The notes: generated by a model not told the origin, from the sequence alone. Positions 33,379 to 44,626 are shown, numbered from the stretch's first letter. The stretch: 59,552 nt of DNA from Multifurca ochricompacta (GCA_022496185.1 WTXG01000220.1:1-59552); one strand, 5' to 3'. Numbers and translations: made by a program.

Positions 33379-34285
33379 TGTCATGGCTCTATTTTATTTT
33401 TTCCTTAAATTTTCCCTTTTCTAGATCACATGACTGTGGGAAGATTACCCAGCAGCCTCAACACGTGATCATGGGAATGTAGTTGTGACATGGATCATGT
33501 GACCGAGTCACATGTAATAGTCACATGCTGCTTAGTCAGCACAAGAGCCACTCAACAATAACAAGTTGATTCTCTATTGTGTTTACCACAATAGGCAAGG
33601 CCCCACAGTCTAGACAGTTCTAGACCAAGTGGAGCTGCTATCAAGATAAGAAGAGTCCAGCCTAGAAGGTTCTAGGTAAGTGGAGCTCTAGATAAGGGCC
33701 CAGGTTGGGCCATGACCAATATTAGCACAGAATCATATGTAACAGTAGATAGACGTGTTCCAGACCTAAGGGCTAGACTACATATCAGTTATCTACTCCA
33801 CAGTGACATCATTATGACATCACACTGTGGAGCATGATCAGTCAGCAGAGTAAAGCAGCTTACGAATCACAGAGATAAGGCTCAGTCAGCAATACAGCTG
33901 ACTGATACTTGCTGATTCTTGCTTACACTTACTGCTTACCTCGTTACACTGAGAAATGTATATAAGACCCTCTGTAACAGCCTGTAGCCCCCATCTTGTC
34001 CTCTTGGGGCTGCAGGTGAGTAACTGTCTACACGAGTTCAATACATAGTGCTAATAGTATCCTGCCTCCCTGTGTGACTTGATCCTTTGGATCTTGTCCT
34101 CTTGGGGCTGCAGTTTCTTCCAGTTTCAGAACGCCGTCATCGTGGTTGCGAAACCACAGTGGGTGACACAGTTCCTGGTCATTACTTGACGCGTGACGTT
34201 TGCCTCTGCGGTACACCCAACGACTTAGGTCATCACACCCTTGCCCTTCCTGTTTCTAAGTGTACACGGAGCTTCACCCATTACA
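33379..34285 (+). mobile_element. Solo LTR-C (907 bp)
   Basis: TGTCATGG...CCATTACA with perfect TSD ACTTT (33374-33378 and 34286-34290). TATATAAG near 33959; downstream, CTGCAG is followed by GTGAGT and repeated ~90 bp later. The copy at 553-895 and 7428-7532 shows the same 3' end. No internal region of this family is in the window. Confidence 0.9.
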
Positions 34286-35277
34286 ACTTTGGTGATGAGG
34301 CCCCAGAGTTCCCCTTCTTCCCAAACCAACCCGACTCTCCCTTCTACTTTCCATTGATGATTCTGACAGCCAAGAACGACAGCATGACTGAAATTGCCAA
34401 GTATATCTATTACACAAACAAAGGTATGGATGTCGCTGGGTGCTTGGAGAAGGGAGGACTGGTCTATGGGGCTCCAGTGTATCTAGAAGAAAAGAAGATC
34501 GATCGACTTCACTACATCCTAGGACCAGAGCATTTACAACATCTGTCAGCCCACAATCCATGGGCTTTTGCAATCAATGAGGTACTTCAAGACTTGTGCA
34601 TGCCACAACTGACCGCCAAGATTGCCTGGTTGTGCAAGTTCCAAGCGCTAAGGGACAACCTAGAAAGGCAATGTCATGATTATGAACGGCAAATGGTAAA
34701 GCTCAATCAGGGGGTTTTTGACATCAAGCAGCATCTGGCCAGCATTAGGATGCAACTAGAACTTGGAGAGGCATACCAGATTATATCCGAATGGTATGCA
34801 GATATTTTTGCCTGACCCCTTCCCCAACACCACCTCAACCTTGCACCCTGACTTAACCCACACTGCTTCAAAATGCCACGCCTCCATGAAAATCCCAATG
34901 GAAAGCTTTGCTGGCACTGCAGCAGCAAGTACCATCTCAGCTGGTGCTGTCCCTTGGCCAAGAAGCAATGTCAACATTGCCAAAGTACCTCACACTGGAG
35001 TTGCCAATGTTTATTCTGCTGACTCACACAGGCCCCCACTGTCCAGAATCTGTCAGGATGGTGCAGCAAATGTCTCTCTCACAACGCCGGACACTGAGAG
35101 ATTGACTGCCATGTCCATGATGGCTGCTTTCGCTGTGGGAGATGGGGGCCCTATGGTTTTCTATGAACACATGTTTGCCCCCAGGACCAAGAAAAAAAAA
35201 ACTACAATGCTGACCACTACGCTGTGGCAGATGACTACCTCTCTTTGGTCCAAGATGATGATGGTATGCCAATCTAG
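34286..35277 (+). pseudogene. Gypsy-2 ORF3 / Pol extension: coiled-coil, triple zinc-knuckle
   Basis: The first ATG is 34384 and the frame ends at TAG 35275-35277, 297 codons later. It is interrupted only by TGA at 34813, 34849, 35020, 35095 and 35164. Upstream, removing the solo LTR joins it in frame to the chromodomain tail, so it is a C-terminal extension of Pol or a reinitiated ORF. It contains the KYIYYTNKGMDVAGC N-terminus shared with Gypsy-1, a heptad-like region (about 34600-34780), and knuckles CWHC-4-H-4-C, CQHC-4-H-4-C and CSKC-6-H-*-3-C (here TGA replaces one residue). No membrane segments. Function unknown; RNA or DNA binding inferred. Confidence 0.75.
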
Positions 35278-35295
35278 CTGGCTCTGCTAGGACTT

Positions 35296-35308
35296 AGAGA
35301 GGGGGTAA
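35296..35308 (+). promoter_or_regulatory. Gypsy-2 polypurine tract
   Basis: AGAGAGGGGGTAA directly precedes the 3' LTR; equivalent tracts precede 11239 (+) and the Gypsy-1 3' LTR (-). Confidence 0.75.
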
Positions 35309-35901
35309 TGTTATGAACCCCACTGCGTCATCTTATTTCTTTTCTTCTCACATGACCCATTGTTTGACCATGCTTGTCCCTTGTTGACTGTGTTTATGTC
35401 TTCTTTTGTGCTTGTTTGTTTCTTATCTCTGACTCATGTCATGCTTATCTATGACTCATACATTACGCAAGAACTCTTACATCTTTTCCCACCAGAATCG
35501 CGACTATACCAGATCCATCTACGCATATTCTCATCTGGCCCACCTTGACCCCGTTCCCTTCTGGGTTCTATTACAACTTCATTGATACACCTAGTACAAT
35601 ACTCCAATTTAGACTCTGACTCTATTATGTATATAAGGCCTGCTTAGATAGCCCTGTATGCCTCAGACTCAACTTCTTAATTGACTTGGTGCATTACCTT
35701 CTGGGTGATCTCTAAGACCCAACCTCTGAATCATCTCAGTGCTTCTGGCACTTTTCTGCTCACCGGTACTAAGGGATTAGCTCCTTGGTATTAACTTCTC
35801 ACCTGACCTCTGTGTACTTGAAAGACAGTACACACTTGACTTCATAGTTTTGCTATGCAACTTGCCACACATCATGCTGAACACCTGCACCAGGCATTAC
35901 A
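35309..35901 (+). repeat. Gypsy-2 3' LTR (LTR-B)
   Basis: 593 bp, TGTTATGAACCC...GCATTACA, followed by GGATG, the second copy of the TSD at 12290-12294. Confidence 0.93.
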
Positions 35902-35906
35902 GGATG

Positions 35907-36868
35907 TGCATTTCTGTGCATTTCAGATAACCAGCCCAGACTGATGGAAAATTACTGTTGTGATTGCAAAGTCAGCCTTCCTGAATAGGATGGGGGTTGG
36001 GCTAACATGTGATCCAATGTAGTGGCTGCCCTATGTAGCTGGTAGATACACACAGGCTTCATTTCAGTAAAATAATTTGATAATTAGGTTATAGCATAGT
36101 CTAGAGTAGTCTAGAGTGTGTTTTAGATAGTGCCAGACTAGTGTAAATGATTTTACATTGATAAAACAGATGTGTCAGGATACTCAAGAAAGTGGAACAC
36201 TGATAACAACTTTATTTTACATTGCACCCTTGATCTACTTTGGTATTTTGTAAGGAGGTTCCCAAAAAGGCCAGAAGGGGTTGAAAATTTCACAATTGAG
36301 GATGTGGACAGCCATGGCCCATCCAGCAGAGTGCGACTAAAGGATGGCACGGGAAGGATCACTGACGAGAGCACGCAACATTCATGATAGTGGAGAGGTA
36401 GGTCCAGCGCATTGACACAGCAACAAACTCTGTCTCGAACGAGACATATCTAGGGCAGGTGGCACCTGGGAGAGGGGAGGGGGGTCCAATGATGGAGACA
36501 GAAGGCGAGGGGGAACGAGGGCCGAATGGCACATGCGGGAGTTGGAAGTGGGCAAGCGGAGGGCAGTGTGTGTATGTGGCACCAGGGTGGAGTACGAGTT
36601 CGACGACCAGGGTGCAGCCGAGATGTAGTGAGGGGCATCAATCTCGCTGGGCCAATGGATGGAATGCGCATGGCTGGAGCTTATGGGTGAAGACACTAGA
36701 CCGAGTTGAGTTTGTGGCAGCGCAGGGAACATGCGAAGCGCCTGTGGGAACGTCGCACTGGCAGCAGTTCTAAGCCCAAGAACAAGGCGCTTGACCCTGA
36801 GAAACATGGTGGGCTATCGAAGGGTCGTCTTTCCCAGGAAGGGGTAAGTAAGGGCGAAACTGTGGCAC
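35907..36868. other. Spacer between repeat nest and gene space
   Basis: No convincing gene. Frames at 36172-36387 (+) and 36382-36807 (-) exist, but they overlap on opposite strands, are compositionally simple and show no domain. Confidence 0.4.
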
Positions 36869-37050
36869 ATACCAGTACAAGATAGAAGATCTTTGAAGCA
36901 GCAAAGCCCTCAACGATATGTCCGAGGTTGACGAGACCTTCTACCATGTCTTTATAGTTGTTGGTTGTTGGTTTGATGCTGAGTGAACGGACGATCACGT
37001 GTCCGGCAAGTGGCTTCCGAGTCCCGTAGAATGTGCCTGTGCCTGATTCT
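36869..37050 (-). pseudogene. Possible exon of an unidentified protein (relic?)
   Basis: The minus strand reads FYGTRKPLAGHVIVRSLSIK, then TTNNYKDMVEGLVNLGHIVE up to about 36870. A GTATGT donor follows, and an acceptor-like CAG lies upstream near 37045. The composition looks like real protein, but I cannot name a family or extend it with confidence in either direction. It may be the remnant of a gene truncated by the repeat nest. Confidence 0.3.
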
Positions 37051-37291
37051 CACCAACCTCGAGGAGAGTCTTCAAATTTGCTTCGGGGACGTGTCCTTGT
37101 GTCCTTGAATTGTCAGTTGCGATGGCGGCGTGTGTAATTTGCCAGATACCCTCTATCCGGGTCTCGGTCAACCGATTGCCCTTTGCCTTCCTGAAGACAT
37201 CAAGTTGCTCCCATGTTTCCAGTCCGCCTTTGCCATATGGTTCACTACACTCCTTTTTTTTATTTCTAGTCGAATGGTTATCGTATGGGTG

Positions 37292-37298
37292 TATATAA
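37292..37298 (+). promoter_or_regulatory. TATA box of the sedolisin gene
   Basis: TATATAA lies 67 bp upstream of the start codon at 37365, a normal spacing for a short fungal 5' UTR. Confidence 0.55.
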
Positions 37299-37364
37299 CC
37301 CCTACATCTCTGTGCCCGTCACTCCAGTGGGGTCACCAGTTCTTGAAAGTAACAACTCGTCACT

Positions 37365-39747
37365 ATGCGCCCACGTTCTCTTTTCCATTTCCTCGTGACG
37401 CTCTCCCTATCGGGTGCTACCTCTGCCGTGCCAAGCCCTCTAAAACTGCGCCAGAGCATCGCGTCACCGCGCAACTGGGTTGATCTGGGTCGCGCGCCGC
37501 CCATGCACATCATCCCTCTGCGTATTGCGCTTCCCCGGCCTCGCTTCCCGGAACTCGAGAAGCACCTCGCGGAGGCCAGTGACCCTTTCCATGAACGCTA
37601 TGGGGATCATCTGTCGAAGGAGGAAGTCGAGGAATTTCTTGCGCCCCATGCGAGTACCATCGATGCCGTCCAAGAGTGGCTTAATGGCCACGGTATTCAG
37701 GAGGAGGCATGCCATCGGTCACCTGCGGGGGATTGGATCACTGTGCGTGTCCCCGTTTCACAGGCGGAAAGTATGCTTGGCACGGTGAGCCTTTTTTATT
37801 TTATTTTTCTTCATCTCGAAAGTAGAATTCAATCCGTGTGAGGACGCCTAGGAATTTCGCGTATGGAAGCATGCGCAAGACGGAGATGTACTTGTTCGCA
37901 CAACTGAGTACAGCCTTCCTGCACATCTCGATGGGCACGTCGAACTTATCCAGCCAACCACGGCTTTCAATCGTGCCAAGAGACAGCGCACTAGCTTCCG
38001 CTTCTCCCCGACCCTTGAAAATACCTCCTTACTTCCTTCAGACGCAAAGATCACCGTGCCCGGGTCAGGGGTGACCGTTGATGCATCTTGTAACAAGACG
38101 ATCACGGTTTCCTGTTTGAAGCAGCTTTATAATGCAGAGAATTACATCCCGCATGCTGTGAACGAGAATGCTATCGGGCTCACGGGCTATCTGGAACAGT
38201 TTGCCAATTTTGCAGACCTACAGCAGTTCTACGCGGATCAAGTCCCGAATGCAGTCAACACGTCATTTGACGTTGTGCTCATCAACGGTGGGCGTTTTTC
38301 CGTTCCCAGTTGGGAGATGATTGTAATTCAATTGACACATTGTACTATAAAGGTGGTCTGAACAATCAGACTCTTTCCGAGGCTGGTGCCGAGGCCGACT
38401 TGGACATACAGTTTGGTCTGGGAATCTCGTTCCCTACTCCCGGGACTTTTTATTCGACTGGGGGACAGCCACCCTTCATCCCAGATGCGGACACGCCGAC
38501 GGACACGAATGAGCCTTATACAGAGGTGTGTACACGTTCCATCATCCCTGAGCGCAGCTGTTTTCCGACGTTGGGTTGTGTGCCAGTGGCTCGACTTTAT
38601 CTTAGCACAAAAGCATATTCCTCAGACCATATCCACGAGTTATGGTGACGACGAGCAGACAGGTGAAACCATTTTCAGCCTCTGGCCTATCCCCCTTCTT
38701 GTCGACTCAGCACACCTGCACATACAGTACCCGAAGACTTCGCGCTTCGAGTATGCCAAGGTTTCGCTGTACTTGGTGCGCTCTCCATCTCTTCCAATCC
38801 CCCCCACGTGTTCGTTAGAGACTCGCTAATCCGTGAATCGATCTTTGTTAGGTGCACGGGGAACCTCACTGATGTTCAGCTCGGGAGACGGTGGTGTTGG
38901 GGATGGTAACCCCGACCCGGCGACCCAGACCTGCTTCACAAATGACGGCACGAACCAGACCAAGTTCATCCCCGGTTTCCCAGCGAGTTGTCCATTGTAA
39001 GCCCGTTTGTTCTGTCTCATGTATTTACAATTCACCTCTTGGGGACTGCACCCAGCGTGACAGCTGTTGGCGGGACGGTTCACATTCCGGAGGTCGCAGT
39101 CGACTTTTCAGGGGGTGGGTTCAGCAATTTTGTGCGTTATCTTTACCCTCTACGTCCTCCCTCAATCCCACCTCACCACAATTTGGACTTTTTTTTTTTA
39201 CTTAGTTCCCACGCCCGATCTGGCAAGACCTCGCAGTGACCAAGTTCCTCAATTCACTACCGAAAGGTACCTACGCAGGGCTCTTTAACCCCAATGGACG
39301 CGTATGTCACTGCTCCTTATCGAAGTAAACTTGGTGCACAACTATCATCTTTCAGGCCATCCCCGATGTTTCCGCTCAGGCAGATTTCTTCCGGATTTTC
39401 TTCCAAGGACGAGCAGTGCACATCGGCGGGACGTCAGCGTCGTCGCCGTCGTTCGCCGCCTTTGTGGCTTTGCTCAACGACGCGCGCATCGCCGCGGGCA
39501 AGAGCTCTCTCGGCTTCCTCAATCCTCTTATTTATGCACTAAACGGGAATGGGTTTAACGACATCACAGCTGGGAATGCGCCGGGATGCGGGACGCCTGG
39601 CTTCAATGTGAGTATCTTCTACTTCTATCCCCAGGGTATCTGTGATTCTGAGATGCGTGGAACTAGGCGACAGCTGGATGGGACCCAGTGACCGGATGGG
39701 GAACCCCTGATTTCGGAAAATTGAAGAACATTGCACTAGGATATTGA
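37365..39747 (+). CDS. Sedolisin (peptidase family S53), tripeptidyl-peptidase type
   Basis: Secreted acid serine-carboxyl protease. Ten exons: 37365-37784, 37852-38287, 38353-38525, 38587-38662, 38728-38775, 38852-38996, 39056-39131, 39206-39301, 39356-39607, 39667-39747. They sum to 1803 nt, or 600 residues, the usual preproenzyme size. A hydrophobic signal peptide (residues 1 to ~21) is followed by a pro-kumamolisin activation domain. Catalytic residues are visible: E and D in AEADLDIQ (exon 3), the oxyanion D in SSGDGGVG (exon 6), and the nucleophile S in GGTSASSP (exon 9). The C-terminal Ca-site region contains [16 protein letters not shown]. All introns are GT-AG, 54-76 nt. It likely feeds extracellular peptide breakdown. 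I see no lesion. The gene starts only ~1.5 kb from the repeat nest. Confidence 0.93.
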
Positions 39748-40903
39748 GGATGCTGTGCCACCGTTCTATATACACTCTCTTAAGATACAGCAGTGCCACT
39801 TTTTCAGTAGAAGATGGACATTGAGGAAGATGAGGGTAAAGATATAATAAAGAATGCGTGCACATTCCTGAGAGTGTATTCGGAGAGAGAGAGAGTATGG
39901 GAATAGGAACGATGACCCCAGGGAATAGTGATTACAAACAAACAAAAGGAGGGGATGCAGAGTGAGGTTTGAATGCGTGTAAAGAAAAACAAATGGTCTG
40001 AGCTGAGAAACGTGGAAAGAAAGCATGTGGGGGCCATGAGAGTCTGGCGTACTGATATTCCTAGAGACTGGTGCGAGCGCGTGGTGCAATCTATCATTCT
40101 GCCGGAGATTGTTGATAGCGGCTGTCGGTGCACAAAGCTGAGAGGCAAGGCACCAGGTTATTTCCACGTACACGTACATGTGTTGAGACACCTTCAAAAT
40201 ACTATTGCAGCGGCATGCATAGTCATACATTTCCGCGTTCCGCGCTATATGTATATGTCATCATGCATGCAATGCCCAAACCGATGAAATGAATGATTGT
40301 AATAATGCCACCTGGGATATTATGCTTCAAAGAAATTTTGAATGACTGACGCTTATTGTCGTGTGTGACTCGGACAGTACAGTGGGGCGATATCGAAAAT
40401 GCATCCGCTGATCTGCATGGAACTAACCACCTTATATTCATTCACTTGTACTTGTATCGTCTGCGTGTCATTTTTTTTGCGTTTGGCCCCGGAAGGATAT
40501 CTCAAAAAAAGGTAAAAAAAAACGTGGGCACATGTGGTAATAGTTAGTAACAGTGTATATTTTACCTACACCTCCACCTCCGACGGTACGGTAATAAATA
40601 AAAAAAAAGAACAAAGAGGTATATCAGGATGAGTGAGGTAGATAAGACCAAATTAGATAATTAGAACAGAAGAAAAAGGAAATTGCAATGAGTGTGGATG
40701 ATCATAGGCATAGGTGGGTGGGGGTGGAAGTATATGTGCTATCCGATTCGAGAAGGGAGGGAGGGGAGAGAGCTTACATAACAACAGCAGTAAGCAGCAA
40801 ATCAATCAGAAAAACAAACAAAAGGACGGAGAAGACAAATAACGTTATATCAACGACGAGTACACGCGTATGGTGAAAGAAAAAATTGTGGGGAGAAATT
40901 AAA
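39748..40903. other. Intergenic region between convergent genes
   Basis: Sedolisin and arrestin converge here. No coding potential, tRNA or repeat unit is seen apart from a short GA run at 39887-39897. A TAATAAA-type signal near 39847 could serve sedolisin 3'-end formation. Confidence 0.4.
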
Positions 40904-43900
40904 TCAATGCTCCAGCGGGACCTTCGGCGGGAGCGGCGGCGGTGTTAACGGCGGAGAAGACGACGGCGGCGGATGTGCCATCCCAAAGCCATTCGGGGTC
41001 GCCTTGGCAGCTGTAGTCGCCACCATACCCGCACCCGTACCTGCACCTGCACCGCGCGGCGCGACCGATTCCCAACCGAGGATGAATGGAGACGTGGGTC
41101 GCAACAGTCCAAATGTGTCATTGCCGGGGCTGAGAGTGCCCAGAGCAGCGGTGGTTGCCAAAAGGGATGCACCCTTCGCAATCTTGGACACGGATGACTG
41201 ACCGTTCGCTAGCTCACCCTGTAACCGAGCGTCTTCCTCGGCCGTTTCCTGAATGTAGAACGCCGGCGGGCGGGGCATTAGTGCTGGTGGTGTGCTTGGT
41301 GGTGTCGAGGGCGGTTCTTTAGGTACTTCGGATGGAGAATTCCCCGGCGACGATAGTGCTTTGACGGGCGGTTGATGTTCCTGCTGTCGTAGAGGAGTAG
41401 AAGGCGGCGACGATGGCGACATCTCCGCCTCGTACTTCGCCTTGAGCAGTGCCTTTTCCTCTGCCGCGCTCAAGACGCGCGGCGAGCCAGGTGTCCCCGG
41501 ACTTGAGGGAGGAACAGGCGGCGAGCGTGCGCGCAGATGCGGTGGCAGTCCAGCCTGTCCGGGCGAAGGCGGGGGATGCCATGGTGGGGAAGTCCCCCGT
41601 CTGCAGCAGCAGCCACTGGATTCGAGCCATTGACGTCGGGGCGTGGCGTCCCCGTTGCGGTGTAGTAATCCGCGGGAGGGCTGACAGGAGGACTCACTGG
41701 TGGAGGTGGCGATGCTGGTTGCTGTTGGACGGCACCAGCTGCTGCACGTTCCCGTGCTTCAAAAGCAATGCGATACCGCTCTTTCTCCGATAGGCCTTCC
41801 GTTTGCGAAAACTCTGCACTCGACACCCAAGGGGGTGGGAGTTCATCGGGTGCCGGGCTGGAGGAGTGATCGAGGTCAGCGGAATATGGTGTTGTAGCGG
41901 CGTCATGTGGCAAGCTCGACGACTGGGAGGGCATGATTCCATCCGAGGGGCCAAAATTAGCCTCGTGATGCCGTTGCACTGCTCTCGTTGCATCATGGTA
42001 GCGTCTCAGCATCTCCTTTTCCTCCACGGATGAAGGAAGACGCTGGGGCTGAGACGTGTGCGGCGTGGGGGCCGAGGCCGGGGACGACGACGTAGACACA
42101 GACGTCCCCAGCCGGGCTTATTGACAGAGGCCATTGCGTGGGAATATAGAGCAGCACCAGCTGAAATGACAGGCGGACGTCCTGGGCTACCTTGCTGAAA
42201 GCTGCGTGACGAGTCTCGTGAGGTACCGCGACCATGGGAGGCCCGGCTGTCACTCAGGTCTTGCGCGTAACCTTGCACGATACGAGCGTTATTCTGTGCC
42301 TGGGTGAAAAGGCGAACCTTTTCCTCTTCAGCAGTAAGCCATAGGGTTGTGTCCACATGTGGTGTAACTGAATGGATCGAGGGCTGAGGACTACCCTGGT
42401 TTGGATATCCGTTTGCAGACTGTAGCCAAAAAAAAATCAGTTCTATCAAAAGGGGTGAAACTACGGTAGCAGACGCACTCGGACACTATCAGCACGATCT
42501 AAACCCTGCACGCGTTCGACCCTCTCCTTCGCTTCTTTGTATAGCCTAGCCTTTTCCTCTTCAGCAGTAAGCCACGTCTTCTGTCTTGGGGTCTGTGGCT
42601 GGGAAGCTGTCTGCGTGGGACCGGGCGCGTTGGCTTGCGGGGCATCATCCGCAATTTCATTATCTGTCATATTGGTAATAGTGAAACGATTCGATGCGGG
42701 TACAGCGCTGCCCGTTCGAGAGCGTCGCCTGGGCGAAGAAGAGCTATTGGGATCTGGAAAGGACTGAGTTGATGGTTCATCGCCTTCTGAACTTGGCCGT
42801 GCGATGAAGCCCATCTCGTCGGATGGGGCAGATGCGCCACTGTCGTTGGGTAATGTGTTTGTTAGCCGCGCGTCTTTGACTTGGCCGTGCTCGGGGGTAT
42901 ATGGGTAGCTCGTTGCGGTAACAGTGGCTGCTTGGCCTCCACTTGGCGCCGTACGCGGGCGTGCACTCGCGGGCGGTACGGTGTTCATGGACACGACCGG
43001 TTGTTGTAGACTCAAGCTCGGCGCAATGCCAATACGACTGGGTGAAGGCAATGAGATTGAAGGCTGAGGAAGTGTATGCGGACGGAGAATGTCACGTACC
43101 GGACCGCTTCTGTAGAAACATATCTAAGCGCTCGGTAGGTGAGCAGGAGAAGGAATCGGAAGGACCGCATGCGCTTACCTGGGCCAATTTGACACTATCA
43201 CCGGAAGTTCCATGATCAGGGGTTTACCGGTGCCCATCAATGCTTTGACGACAAGAACGTAGGTAATATCAATGTGGCGTGCGGACGTGAGTGTCGTGGT
43301 GGTGTGAGTTTGTGGGACTATCACTGCGAGCTCGGAGCGATGAACCTGACCGCCGTGCATAGTCATGTTAACAGGAACTTTTTGTTCACCAACTATGTTG
43401 ATTTTGACCTGGGGCGCGCCACTTTTGCCGGTGACGTGTGGACCGGCACGAAAGATGGTTGTCTCCTTGAGGGTGAACTCAAATCCACGTAATATGGTAG
43501 TGTGCATGCTGTCAGAGCGGATTGTCGCATGTACAGAGACGCGATCGCCTGGACCGTAACAATTTTGAGATCGATCGACAGTGAGCATTACCGCGTCTTG
43601 GGTGAGATGGCGTGATTCGTGTTGCTGAAAGACGGGCCAAGTGGAATGAAGTTCATGTTTGTCGATGATGATAGGGGTGGTTGATGAAAGGGTTATCGAC
43701 TTGTTGCGACGGAAGAAACCACTATAGAAGAGCAAAGAGAAGAGGGGGAGAGAGGATATTGTATGTTAAAAGGATAATTACTGACATTTCAAAGGGAACA
43801 CGTACGCCTTTCCTTGGATGCACACATGGCCTACGAGCTCGTACTTGATGCCAGCTTAATAGAACCGGGAATCAGGCGGAGCGCCCAAGAAATTGGGTGA

Positions 43901-44501
43901 AGGGACGTACCGCCATTTTCGAGGGCAAGAGTTGGAGGAATGGACTCAGGTATTCGGATGTAGAAAGGGATATCTTGCTGTGAGAAGCGTAGTAGATGTC
44001 AGGCTATGTATGAAGGGAAAAGAGGGGAAGGAGAGAGAAAAAGGGCGAACGCTGTGAAGCATGCTATATTCCTCGCTGGACTGCCAGAGATTGATGGGGC
44101 TCTGGCCGACAAAGTCGTAGAACGAGGTTTGCGGACCTCCAGGGAGGGTCTCAATCTTGCGAAGTTCTACACGAACATACTTTGCCTTGACACCTTGTGG
44201 ACCCATGCGGACCTCGATAGCCTAGGTGTTGGTTCACCGATTAAAAGGTGTGAAGAAGAACGGGACAACACGCGAAACTGACCCCCTTTACTGCAGCCTG
44301 AGGCCGGTCTGGTGCTCCTGGAGGGATCCCGGGATATCCTGTAAGAATATGTGTGCATAAGAGTGGGATTAAAATTAATGAGGAAGGAGTGAACCCTGAA
44401 CGAAGTCGATATTTGGCGGAGGGCGAAGTGTTCTGTGAAGAGGAATTTAGCTTGAAGTGATAGATAAAGAAGATATATGCTGACAATTTCGCCTGAGACA
44501 T
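40904..44501 (-). CDS. Alpha-arrestin-like protein (arrestin N and C domains)
   Basis: Adaptor family that in fungi directs ubiquitination and endocytosis of plasma-membrane transporters. Exons (minus): 44501-44485, 44432-44395, 44338-44283, 44221-44051, 43977-43911, 43854-43806, 43721-43179, 43109-43100 (10 nt), 43063-42479, 42419-42126, 42048 onward to TGA 40906-40904. Arrestin_N holds MGPQGVKAKYVRVELRKIET and FVGQSPINLWQ. Arrestin_C holds IIIDKHELHSTWP, LTVDRSQNCYGPGDRV and RHIDITYVLVVKALMGTGKP. The remaining ~600 residues are Pro/Ser-rich and contain about five short EEK...L...A helical repeats. No PPxY motif is seen. The last exon needs one extra base at a C5/G5 run (41594-41598) to join frames, or an intron I did not find. 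Four donors are GTCA-type. Confidence 0.85.
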
Positions 44502-44626
44502 GGATATTGTAAAGGAGGAATGGAGTGAAGGGATGTAGGTGAGGTGGTGGAGAAATGGTAAATTGAATGAGGGGGAGGGAGGGCACCCAAGTCTCAGTCA
44601 GTCAGTCTAACTAAACATCAATCAAA

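Larger units (their letters stand above)
12295..35901 (+). mobile_element. Gypsy-2, Ty3/gypsy chromovirus, disrupted by nested insertions
   Basis: The outermost unit of the nest, with TSD GGATG at 12290-12294 and 35902-35906. Its 593-bp 5' LTR (LTR-B) is split by Gypsy-1. The interior (gag, protease, RT, RNase H, integrase, chromodomain, ORF3) is split by a solo LTR-B (23249), Copia-2 (24070) and a solo LTR-C (33379). Each insertion has its own 5-bp TSD, and excising them restores an element of 7522 bp. In-frame stops are nearly all TGA. Confidence 0.92.

Noticed and set aside
34087..34383. Start of ORF3 inside the sequence at 34087.
   Set aside because: That stretch up to 34285 is the solo LTR-C; removing it shows the true upstream context is the Pol frame.
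20413..35277. TGA read as a sense codon (recoding) in the gypsy elements, since nearly all stops are TGA.
   Set aside because: Single-copy genes in the window use TGA as normal terminator (e.g. sedolisin, GGC1, HSF), and the TGA sites match CpG decay of CGA arginine codons.
36382..36807. Minus-strand gene of ~140 codons.
   Set aside because: Ser/Pro/Leu-rich composition, overlapping open frame on the other strand, no splice or domain support.
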